Shown: piece after piece, positions 46,382 to 57,276 of the stretch | Position numbering within the stretch: the first letter of the stretch is position 1 | Layout: each line of letters begins with the position of its first letter | Origin: Armigeres subalbatus | Taxonomy: Eukaryota > Arthropoda > Insecta > Diptera > Culicidae | Reading direction: 5' to 3' | Assembly (NCBI RefSeq): GCF_024139115.2 | Contig: NC_085141.1 | Location: forward strand, 134,911,822 to 134,975,821 | Length of the DNA stretch: 64,000 nucleotides | Position numbers and translations under genes: made by a program | Notes under the pieces: generated by a model | What the model was told of the DNA's origin: nothing | Database searches by the model: none | The model's input: the letters and a program-made list of their open reading frames with translations, nothing else

Positions 46382-49300
46382 GAACAAATAAGACAAATAA
46401 GACAAGTAAGACAAATAAGACAAATAAGACAAATAAGACAAATAAGACAAATAAGACAAATAAGACAAATAAGACAAATAAGACAAATAAGACAAATAAG
46501 ACAAATAAGACAAATAAGACAAATAAGACAAATAAGACAAATAAGACAAATAAGACAAATAAGACAAATAAGACAAATAAGACAAATAAGACAAATAAGA
46601 CAAATAAGACACAAATAAGACAATTAAGACAAAAAACACAAATAAGACAAATAAGACAAATAAAGACAAATAAGACAAATAAGACAAATAAAGACAAATA
46701 AGACAAATAAGACAAATAAGACAAATAAGACAAATAAGACAAATAAGACAACAAGACAAATAAGACAAATAAGACAAATAAGACAAATAAGACAAATAAG
46801 ACAAATAAGACAAATAAGACAAATAAAGACAAATAAGACAAATAAGACAAATAAGACAAATAAGACAAATAAGACAACAAGACAAATAAGACAAATAAAG
46901 ACAAATAAGACAAATAAGACAAATAAGACAAATAAGACAAATAAGACAAATAAGACAAATAAGACAAATAAGACAAGACAAATAAGACAAATAAGACAAA
47001 TAAGACAAATAAGACAAATAAGACAAATAAGACAAATAAGACAAATAAGACAAATAAGACAAATAAGACAAAAAAAGACAAATAAGACAAATAAGACAAA
47101 TAAGACAAATAAGACAAATAAGACAAATAAGACAAATAAGACAAATAAGACAAATAAGACAAATAAGACAAATAAGACAAATAAGACAAATAAGACAAAT
47201 AAGACAAATAAGACAAATAAGACAAATAAGACAAATAAGACAAATAAGACAAATAAGACAAATAAAGACAAATAAGACAAATAAGACAAATAAAGACAAA
47301 TAAGACAAATAAGACAAATAAAGACAAATAAGACAAATAAGACAACAAATAAGACAAATAAGACAAATAAAGACAAATAAGACAAATAAGACAAATAAGA
47401 CAAATAAGACAAATAAGACAAATAAGACAAATAAGACAAATAAGACAAATAAGACAAATAAGACAAATAAGACAAATAAGACAAATAAGACAAATAAGAC
47501 AAATAAGACAAATAAGACAAATAAGACAAATAAGACAACAAGACAAATAAGACAAATAAGACAAATAAAGACAAATAAGACAAATAAGACAAATAAGACA
47601 AATAAGACAAATAAGACAAATAAGACAAATAAGACAAATAAAGACAAATAAGACAAATAAGACAAATAAAGACAAATAAGACAAATAAGACAAATAAGAC
47701 AAATAAGACAAATAAGACAAATAAGACAAATAAGACAAATAAAGACAAATAAAGACAAATAAGACAAATAAGACAAATAAGACAAATAAGACAAATAAGA
47801 CAACAAGACAAATAAGACAAATAAGACAACAAGACAAATAAGACAAATAAGACAAATAAGACAAATAAGACAAATAAGACAAATAAGACAAATAAGACAA
47901 CAAGACAAATAAGACAAATAAAGACAAATAAGACAAATAAGACAAATAAGACAAATAAGACAAGACAACAAGACAACAAGACAAATAAGACAACAAGACA
48001 AATAAGACAAATAAGACAAATAAGACAAATAAGACAAATAAGACAAATAAGACAAATAAGACAAATAAGACAAATAAGACAAATAAGACAAATAAGACAA
48101 ATAAAGACAAATAAGACAAATAAGACAAATAAGACAAATAAGACAAATAGAAGACAATAAGACAAATAAGACAACAAGACAAATAAGACAAATAAGACAA
48201 ATAAGACAAATAAGACAAATAAGACAAATAAGACAAATAAGAAAAAAAAGACAAATAAGACAAATAAGACAAATAAGACAAATAAGACAAATAAGACAAA
48301 TAAGACAAATAAGACAAATAAGACAAATAAGACAAATAAGACAAATAAGACAAATAAGACAAATAAGACAAATAAGACAAATAAGACAAATAAGACAAAT
48401 AAGACAAATAAGACAAATAAGACAAATAAAGACAAATAAGACAAATAAGACAAATAAGACAAATAAGACAAATAAAGACAAATAAGACAAATAAAGACAA
48501 ATAAGACAAATAAGACAAATAAGACAAATAAGACAAATAAGACAAATAAGACAAATAAGACAAATAAGACAAATAAGACAAATAAGACAAATAAGACAAA
48601 TAAGACAAATAAGACAAATAAAGACAAATAAGACAAATAAGACAAATAAAGACAACAAGACAACAAGACAAATAAGACAAATAAGACAAATAAGACAAAT
48701 AAGACAAATAAGACAAATAAGACAAATAAGACAAATAAGACAAATAAGACAAATAAGACAAATAAGACAAATAAGACAAATAAGACAAATAAAGACAAAT
48801 AAGACAAATAAGACAAATAAGACAAATAAGACAAATAAGACAAATAAGACAAATAAGACAAATAAGACAAATAAGACAAATAAAGACAAATAAGACAAAT
48901 AAGACAAATAAGACAAATAAGACAAATAAGACAAATAAGACAAATAAGACAAATAAGACAAATAAGACAAATAAGACAAATAAGACAAATAAGACAAATA
49001 AGACAAATAAAGACAAATAAGACAAATAAGACAAATAAGACAAATAAGACAAATAAGACAAATAAAGACAAATAAGACAAATAAGACAAATAAGACAAAT
49101 AAGACAAATAAGACAAATAAGACAAATAAGACAAATAAGACAAATAAAGACAAATAAGACAAATAAGACAAATAAAGACAAATAAGACAATAAGACAACA
49201 AGACAAATAAGACAAATAAGACAAATAAGACAAATAAGACAAATAAGACAAATAAGACAAATAAGACAAATAAGACAAATAAGACAAATAAGACAAATAA

Positions 49301-49916
49301 GACAAATAAGACAAATAAGACAAATAAGACAAATAAGACAACAAATAAGACAAATAAGACAAATAAAGACAAATAAGACAAATAAGACAAATAAGACAAA
49401 TAAGACAAATAAGACAACAAGACAAATAAGACAAATAAAGACAAATAAGACAAATAAGACAAATAAGACAAATAAGACAAATAAAGACAAATAAGACAAA
49501 TAAAGACAAATAAGACAAATAAGACAAATAAGACAAATAAGACAAATAAGACAAATAAGACAAATAAGACAAATAAGACAAATAAGACAAATAAGACAAA
49601 TAAGACAAATAAGACAAATAAGACAAATAAGACAAATAAGACAAATAAGACAAATAAGACAAATAAAGACAAATAAGACAAATAAGACAAATAAGACAAA
49701 TAAGACAAATAAGACAAATAAGACAAATAAGACAAATAAGACAACAAGACAAATAAGACAACAAGACACAAATAAGACAAATAAGACAAATAAGACAAAT
49801 AAGACAACAAGACAAATAAGACAAATAAGGCAAAAAATACAAATTAAACAAATAAGACAAATAAGATAGATAAGACAAATAAGACAAATAAGACAAGACT
49901 AAGAAGAAAAATAAAG
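46382..49916. repeat. 9-bp satellite (AGACAAATA)n, ~3.5 kb
   Basis: About 380 near-perfect AGACAAATA units. Frequent 10-base (AAAGACAAAT) and 7-base (AGACAAC) variants are scattered through the array, with a few AAAAAA interruptions. The unit is three codons long and free of minus-strand stops, so three overlapping minus frames of over 1,000 codons (Y-L-S, I-C-L and F-V-L repeats) exist. They are not genes. Related ATTTGTCTT text reappears at 60,633-60,740. Confidence 0.96.
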
Positions 49917-51868
49917 GAAGTTACTCCAGGAGTTCCTTCGGAAGTTCCTCCGGAAGTTCCTCCAGGAATTCCTCCGGAAGTTCCTCCAGGAATTCCTCCG
50001 GAAGTTCCTCCAGGAATTCCTCCGGAAGTTCCTCCAGGAATTCCTCCGGAAGTTCCTCCAGGAATTCCTCCGGAAGTTCCTCCAGGAATTCCTCCGGAAG
50101 TTCCTCCAGGAATTCCTCCGGAAGTTCCTCCAGGAATTCCTCCGGAAGTTCCTCCAGAAATTCCTCCTGAAGTTCCTCCAGGAATTCCTCCGGAAGTTCC
50201 TTCGGGAATTCCGAAGGAACTTCCGGAAGTATTCCCGAAGGAACTTCCGGAGGAATTCCCGAAGGAATTTCTGGAGGAATTCCCGAAGGAATTTCTGGAG
50301 GAATTCCCAAAGGAACTTCCGGAGGAATTCCCAAAGGAACTTCCGGAGGAATTCCCAAAGGAACTTCCGGAGGAATTCCCGAAGGAACTTCCGGAGGAAT
50401 TCCCGAAGGAACTTCCGGAGGAATTCCCGAAGGAACTTCCGGAGGAATTCCCGAAGGAACTTCGGAGGAATTCTGAAGGAACTTCCGGAGGAATTCTGAA
50501 GGAACTTCCGGAGGAATTCTGAAGGAACTTCCGGAGGAATTCTGAAGGAACCTCCGGAGGAATTCCTGAAGGAACTTCCGGAGGAATTCTGAAGGAACTT
50601 CGGAGGAATTCGAAGGAACTTCGGAGGAATTCCGAAAGAACTTCCGGAGGAATTCCCGAAGGAACTTCCGGAGGAATTCCCTAAGCAACTTCCGGAGGAA
50701 TTCCCGAAGGAACTTCCGGAGTAATTCTCGTAGCAATTTCCGGAGGAATTCCCGAAGGAATTTCCGAAGGAACTTCCGGAGGAATTCCCGAAGGAATTTC
50801 CGAAGGAGCTTCCGGAGGAATTCCCGAAGGAATTTCCGGAGGAATTTGAAGGAACTTTCGGAGGAATTCTGAAGGAACTTCCGGAGAAATTCTCGAAGGA
50901 ACTTCCGGAGGAATTCTGAAGGAACTTCCGGAGGAATTCCTGAAGGAACTTCCGGAGGAATTCCCGAAGGAACTTCCGGAGAAATTCCCGGAGGAATTTC
51001 TAAAGGAACTTCCGGAGGAATTCCCGAAGGAATTTCCGGAGGAATTCCCAAAGGAACTTCCGGAGGAATTTCCGAAGGAACTTCCAGCGGAATTTCCGAA
51101 GGAACTTCCAGCGGAATTTCCGAAGGAACTTCCATAGGAATTCTCGAAGAAACTTCCATAGGAATTCCTGAAGGAACTTCCGGAGGAATTCCCGCAGGAG
51201 CTTTCGGAGGAATTCCCGAAGGAATTTCCGGAGGAATTCCCGAAAGGACTTCCGGAGGAATTCCCAAAGGAACTTCCGGAGAAATTCTCGTAGGATCTTC
51301 CGGAGGAATTCCCGAAGGAACTTCGGAGGAATTCTGAAGGAACTTCCGGAGGAATTTCGAAAGAACTTTCGGAGGAATTCCCGATGGAATTTCCGGAGGA
51401 ATTCTGATGGAACTTCCGGAGGAATTCCCGATGGAACTTCCGGAGGAATTCCCGAAGGAACTTCCGGAGGAATTCGAAGGAACTTCGGAGGAATTCGCGA
51501 AGGAACTTCCGGAGGAATTCTGAAGGAACTTCCTGAGGAATTCCCGAGGGAACTTCCGGAGGAATTCCCGAAGGAACTTCCGGAGGAATTCCCGAAGGAA
51601 CTTCCGGAGGAATTCCCGAAGGAACTTCCGGAGGAATTCCCGAAGGAACTTCCGGAGGAATTCCCGAAGGAACTTCCGGAGAAATTCTCATAGGAACTTC
51701 CGGAGGAATTCGCGAAGGAACATCCGGAGGAATTCCCGAAGGAACTTCCGGATGAATTTCCGAAGGAACTTCCGGAGGAATTCCCGAAGGATCTTCCGGA
51801 GGATTTCCCGAAGGAACTTCCGGAGGAACTCCCGCAGGAACTTCCGGAGGAATTCCTGAAAGATCTTT
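49917..51868. repeat. 24-bp satellite, left block, with orientation flip near 50,215
   Basis: 49,920-50,210 reads TCCTCCGGAAGTTCCTCCAG-like. After a short palindromic join (GGGAATTCCGAAGG) the rest reads GGAACTTCCGGAGGAATTCC-like. Long open frames of I-P-P-E-V-P-S-G or S-S-G-S-S-F-G-N type (up to 448 codons) follow from the 24-bp period and have no other support. Confidence 0.93.
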
Positions 51869-52239
51869 TAAAAATGAAAGAAAAGATTGACCCTCCGCTC
51901 TCCCCCACACCAAAAAGCTCTAAATGAGCCCCCTGGTAGTGGACACTCAGTTCTCAGCCATAAAAAAATAAACGCGATCAAACAAAAAGCTAAAACTAAA
52001 TTAATTCAATATTGACTGAGAACAATTTAATACAAAATTAATGCAAAAAAGAGAGAACAATGACTACATAAATCAAAACAAGTGCTTCTAGTGGATTAAG
52101 CATCCTTTTAAAGAAGCACAAATTGAAAGCAAATAAACAAAATATTAACTTAAATTAGAAACTATAAATATTTAATCTTTAAGGTTTAATGTTGGTGACG
52201 GATACAAAAAAAAATATATATAAAAAGGTTTAATAGTAA

Positions 52240-55070
52240 TCATATTATGAGTTGGTGTAAACTACTTCTTAAGAGACATTTTATGTTGGATTTAAAGGTT
52301 AAACGATTGTTAATCAATCGTAAATCTCTGGGTAAGTTGTTGTACTTTGCAGGACCTATAAAAGTAAACCGTTTCTGACCAAAGCTTGAATATGCACGAG
52401 GCCTAGCTAAATGACTGTTCTGTCTTGTAATACGATGTCCAGATACCACATCTAAAGTTATATTATGGATACTAGTTGGGTTATGTAGTATGTTATGAAC
52501 CATGAGTAATGTTTGCTCCTCGCACATACCTTGTATCGGCAGTATCTAATGAGGAAAATCATTATAAAGTCCAATGTATGAGTATAGCAGAGGTAAATTA
52601 TAAATTATTTTAATACAACGATTTTGTAGTGTTTGTAGCTTTTTTAGTTTAGATTTACTGGCTCTACCCCAAACTATTATCAAATAATTCAAATGAGAAT
52701 GAATGTGAGCAAAATAGAGCATAAGCAAAACTTTTCGCGGGACGAAACTGCTAATACGTTTTAGAACTCCACACATGGTCGAAACTTTTCCAGCTACTTT
52801 TTTGATATGATGTTCCCAGGATAAGGTACTATCAAGGAGGATCCCAAGGTATTTAAATGTATCTACATTTTCAATTATAACATCCCCCATCATTAATTCT
52901 GGGAAAATTGGAAGTGATTTTCCAGGAGACCGAAAGATCATGTATTTGGTTTTCTGCAAGTTGAGCGAAAGCAGGTTGTTGGAAAAGTAGTTCTGAAGGG
53001 TTTGCAGGTCTTCACTCATTCTTGAAATGATTGATCTTGGATCAACATTCGAATAGAATAAAGCGGTGTCGTCTACAAAGAGCCTGGGAGTACCCATAAG
53101 TCCAATTTTCGATATACATACGATAAAAATATATACGATAAAAAGTAAGGGCCCAATATTGCTCCCTTGGAGAACACCAGTAGTTCTTTGTTTAAGAGCA
53201 CTTGTCTGATCTTCATATGACACGAATTGAGTTCTGTTTTCGAGGTAACTCCGGATTATACTATTCGCAATACCCCTATTTGCATAACATTATAGCTTAC
53301 ACAATAATATGTTACGGTTCAAGGTATCGAAGGCTTTTTTTAAGTCTAAGAATAATGCCCCTACATATTTCTTAAAATCTGTCTCTTCCAGAACTTTATC
53401 AACAAGTTCCGTTATAGCTATAGTTGTGCTGCTCTCCGTTGCGAAACCCGAATTGCATACAGTAAAGTATGTTTTAAATTTTTAGTTTATGATACGAGTG
53501 ATCTATAACTTTTCTAAAATTTTAGTGAAAACTGAGAGAGTCGATATGGGTCGATAATTGTCAGTGTTTTTAGAATCACCTGATTTAAAGATCAAGTCAT
53601 CCCCACTTTGGCAACAAGCAATCCGGGTAAATCCCTGTTTAGAGCATAAGATTAATGCATCAGACAGGATGCGGGAAAAAGATATTACATTATTTTTTAC
53701 TGCCTTCACTGGGATATGATCGGGACCAGGACTTTTCCCATTTTTTAATTCGTGTATGATCAATACAACTTCATTTACAGATGCAGGTTGTAGGAAAATA
53801 GAATTCGAAATCGGTTCCATATGGCTATCCAGATTTGAATTGGTTTGATTAATATTAGACGCTAACTTTGAACCCACTGAGGAGAAATGTTCATTGAAAG
53901 TTTCACATATAAGTTTATTATCTGCTATACATTCTCCATTGACTTTTAGTTCAAGCTTTTGTTTGTTTACTGGTTTGCCAAGTATCCAATTTATATTTTT
54001 CCATAATTTTGAATGGGAACTATTGCTCATCAAGTTTTCAAAGTATCTTTTTTTAGCTTGTTTCTTTGCGACATCAAGTTTTTTTATACATGTTGAAGCA
54101 GTTCTGCTAGCCGCATGTTATTCGGGTCTCGATGTGATTTCTTTAAATAATTATTTTGATTTTATAAGTGTCCATAAATCCAAGCTCATCCAAGGGCATT
54201 TGGTTCCTTTAATATTCACACACTTCGTTATCGTTTTTGTGCAATCTTTCAATATTGCATCATATTTAGATGAAATTGTTTGAAAACATATGTTCACATC
54301 CTGAACAGGCCCAAAGGTATCAATATATCTTTTGAATTCAGCATCTAACTTATGATGATTGATAATCGTTTTGAATAATTCTACGCGGTGCGAACCAAAC
54401 TTTATTTTTAATTCGGATAAAACCATACAATGATCGCTCAACTCATGAAAAATAGTGTGGTTGCTTAGCCGATGAGCATCTGACATTTTACATATAACAT
54501 GATCCAAGATATTTGCACTAGTAGGTCGTGTAACACATGTATTTGTGCACATAAAACTGTATGACTCCAAGAGATACTTATATTTCAACACAACGTTATT
54601 ATTTAACAAATTCACAGGAACATTCATGTCTCCAAGAATGAGACAAGCACGATTAGCGTTGTTTCTATTGAGCCAATTTTCCAACCGGTCGTAAAATGCA
54701 TTGAAGTCGTAAGACGGAGGACGTTATACACCATGAATGTCAATAACTTCCCCTTTCAGCAAAAGTTCAATATTGATATGATGGAAACCCTCAATGCACA
54801 CGTTTTCAATTATTCTAAATTCAAAGTTGTCTCTTATATACACTACCAATCCACCAGATGATCTGTCTCTGCTAGAAAATATACTTTTATAACCTTTAAT
54901 ACTGTACAACGATGTATTTCCTTCCTTTATCCATGTTTCTCCAACCACAATAACATCGTTCGGAGCAGTGATATGATCAAGCGAAGTTAATATATATTCA
55001 AATTTGTTTAGGTCGTTGATACCTCGCACATTCCATTGTAGAATACGAAGTTTTTCTGAGATATACTCTC
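52240..55070 (-). pseudogene. LINE ORF2: endonuclease-reverse transcriptase, decayed
   Basis: Would nick target DNA and copy the LINE RNA. The start region reads L-R-I-L-Q-W-N-V-R-G-I (about 55,060). The endonuclease continues with V-V-V-G-E-T-W, then C-L-I-L-G-D-M-N and S-D-H-C. RT blocks are K-S-P-G-P-D-H-I-P, N-Y-R-P-I-S, F-L-D-L-K-K-A-F-D (about 53,330) and F-V-D-D (catalytic). The C-terminus has the family's P-A-K-Y-N-N-L-P-R-D-L-R close. All pieces lie in one net frame but are broken by stops ending at 54,724, 54,151, 53,503 and 52,546. More stops lie between 53,500 and 53,224, and a local frame slip lies around 54,080-54,150. G-V-L-Q-G-S has Leu where Pro is usual. Inactive. Confidence 0.88.
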
Positions 55071-55326
55071 ACAAGACAAATTAAAATCATCAATGTGATT
55101 ATGAAAGTAATTTGGAATTTGATACATTGTTACATATATTTGGGAACACATGAACATATTTCACAACACGCTGAATAAATATGAAAACGAAATGAAATTA
55201 TAAATAACATTTAATTCTGATCGTTCTTTTTACGTTTTGGGGATGGTGTTTCCTTATGATTTGCAGAGTATCGATTAATTAACATTTTAGATCCCCCTAG
55301 ATTTGATTAAATCTGAACTAGAATTT

Positions 55327-56247
55327 TCATCTTTTTACTAGCACGCCACCACCTCTTGCAGGCCACACGAACTTAATTTTGAATGAGTCTTGGTACTCGC
55401 GCATTTTTCGGAGAAGCTCCATTGACAATGAAGTCAATTCATCCCTCACAGTTATTCGCGTAGCTTTCCCGTTAATAACGAGAGATTGATCTACGTTAGT
55501 TGAAAGTATTGCGCCTGTTTCTCTTGCACGATTCAGAACTAGCTGCTTTACATTTTTATTCCTAAAAGCGATCTGGATTGGAACCGGAATATCGTTATTT
55601 TTACTAACATACAGTCGTGACGCCGAAGCAATCGAGTTAAGCGGCAAGTTGATTCCAATTTTAACAAACGTTTTCTCAACTAAACTCATGGTATTCTCAT
55701 TCACAATGTTTGGGAGACCTAACAGCACCGCGTTATTCGAAATTGCTCTACGATCCGAGAGATCGACGTTAGCCTCCAGTTGATGGACAAAACTGGTTAA
55801 ATCACTGTGAGATTTGGACAGTGCAGAAAGTTGCTGTCTGAGTGTTTCATTTTCAGCTTTGAGATCTTTGAAATCTGATACGATCTCATCAAATTTCGCA
55901 CACAAGAATTCTTGCGATTTTTCAACGGCTGCTGTTACTGAACGAACCTCGGATTTCACTTGAGTTAACTGGTCAGCAACTACATTAGCAACAGTCTCTT
56001 TTAATTCCGAAGCTAGCAGGCTCATCATTGATGATCTGCTGTTTTGCATGTCTACGATTCGCTTATATATTTCGGAGCAATTAGGTGTGCAAAAGTACAT
56101 GTTAGCTTTTACCCGAGTAATAGCGCTACCTAAGATGTTCCTGCATTTATAGTGAGCTGCAGAGAAGCAATACAAACAGGATACTACTTTACTTGAATTC
56201 TGTTCCTGCTTCTTGCACACGACGCAGCAAACGGTATCGTTATCCAT
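55327..56247 (-). CDS. LINE ORF1 protein: PHD-type zinc finger, coiled coil, nucleic-acid-binding region
   Basis: 306 codons, uninterrupted. The frame is open upstream to 56,394, but the start at 56,247 (M-D-N-D-T-V) is preferred because the extra 49 residues are hydrophobic 5'-UTR translation. Zinc ligands fit a C4HC3 PHD finger: C8, C11, C24, C27, H32, C35, C53 and C57. Residues ~75-165 are a heptad-rich coiled coil, the trimerisation region of ORF1 proteins. From ~170 an N-N-A-V-L-L-G-L-P block begins an RRM-like fold, and the end is rich in Arg/Lys and Gly. Known role of the family: coats LINE RNA and acts as a chaperone in the ribonucleoprotein. It lies about 260 bp upstream of ORF2 on the same strand. 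Its integrity contrasts with the decayed ORF2. Confidence 0.82.
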   Translation of the reverse strand: MDNDTVCCVVCKKQEQNSSKVVSCLYCFSAAHYKCRNILGSAITRVKANMYFCTPNCSEIYKRIVDMQNSRSSMMSLLASELKETVANVVADQLTQVKSEVRSVTAAVEKSQEFLCAKFDEIVSDFKDLKAENETLRQQLSALSKSHSDLTSFVHQLEANVDLSDRRAISNNAVLLGLPNIVNENTMSLVEKTFVKIGINLPLNSIASASRLYVSKNNDIPVPIQIAFRNKNVKQLVLNRARETGAILSTNVDQSLVINGKATRITVRDELTSLSMELLRKMREYQDSFKIKFVWPARGGGVLVKR

Positions 56248-56550
56248 ATCGCGAAATAGTACAAAACTAAACAATAACAGGAATGAAAAAAAGTACGAAG
56301 AACTAGATAAAAGTATTGAACATGCAAAACATATTATGCGGATGGTTAAAAAAAAAAAATGTAGGCTCTCAATTTGGTGTAAGTTGAATACCACTGGGAG
56401 AATAACGGCAAAATATAAGTTTACTTATGAACTGAATGAAGAATCGCACGTATAGCACTTCTGCTAGGCAACCATACTCCCATGGATCCAATGACACTAC
56501 TTGAAATCAAGCCGATAATCCGTGAACTTTCATTCGGTTTTTACTGAATC

Positions 56551-56910
56551 AGTTGCTTCTCTGACCACAGCCACCTCTGCTTGTATGCAAGCTATTTGAG
56601 CTTAGCCGCACACAGAGAAACTGGCCCTTGCCTTCCACAACCGAAACACACAAGAGTGAATAGTGACGTACTAGAATGACTCCGATACCTTTTCAACTCA
56701 TCAGATTTCATACTACCATATTACTTTCGTCAAGCCGTTGATCGATTAGCCAATCGTTCGATATAATCCAAAACAGTGCTTCTCTGACCAAAACCAGCTC
56801 TATATGCATACAGGCTATCTGAGCATAGCCGCATACAGTGAGACAGGCTCTTGCCTTTCACAACCGTACCTCAAGTGTGTGCAAAGGGACGTACTAGAGT
56901 AGCTTCGAGA
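56551..56910 (-). promoter_or_regulatory. Tandem 5'-UTR repeats of the LINE (two ~137-bp units)
   Basis: Units at 56,551-56,687 and 56,775-56,910 share GCTTCTCTGACCA, AGCTATTTGAGC/GGCTATCTGAGC, TAGCCGCA and GACGTACTAGA, about 224 bp apart. They lie upstream of ORF1 on the minus strand, where an internal promoter is expected. Repeated 5' monomers are known in other LINEs and can carry promoter activity; activity here is inferred only. Confidence 0.6.
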
Positions 56911-57276
56911 TTATTTTCAGCCTGATAACTTTCCGCCCAATAAATCAACAATGAGATAGCAGATCACCCAGCAGCAGCAGCAACAACAGCACAAATAGCA
57001 GCAATAGCACTATACAGTAGAAAGCAGTACTAGAAAAACTACAACTACACTATCGATCTTCACTTGATATTAAATTTATCACCAATTCAATTGCCGAATT
57101 TCCAATTATATTCCACGCCTCACCGTAAGTATCTAGAATGAACACAGACAAACACAATCAATAACACAAATTAACATACAACTAGAATTTAAAATTGAGA
57201 AATTAAGTAATAACAGCAATTCAAAGTTAGAGCTGATAGCTTAAGTATAACCGCCACCAACAGTGTTTCTCAACTC

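Larger units (their letters stand above)
51869..57276 (-). mobile_element. CR1/L2-type LINE (~5.4 kb), minus strand, inserted in the 24-bp satellite
   Basis: Minus-strand order: 5' UTR with tandem repeats, ORF1 (PHD finger, coiled coil, RNA-binding-like fold), ORF2 (endonuclease-RT), ~370-bp AT-rich 3' UTR. There is no poly(A) at its 3' end (near 51,870), which fits CR1/L2 rather than Jockey. The same satellite, in the same orientation, lies on both sides, so it is an insertion. The TSD cannot be read because the target is repetitive. Confidence 0.85.

Noticed and set aside
46319..49896. Three overlapping minus-strand frames of about 1,090-1,163 codons, hydrophobic and resembling multi-pass membrane proteins
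   Set aside because: All are direct translations of one 9-bp repeat in three frames; no unique sequence, start context or domain.
46382..49916. CRISPR array
   Set aside because: Units are contiguous 9-mers without spacers, in a eukaryotic context.
49921..51913. Collagen-like or elastic-protein-like frames (I-P-P-E-V-P-S-G, S-S-G-S-S-F-G-N)
   Set aside because: The 24-bp period without stop triplets opens several frames at once; there is no signal peptide, no Gly-X-Y pattern and no non-repeat domain.
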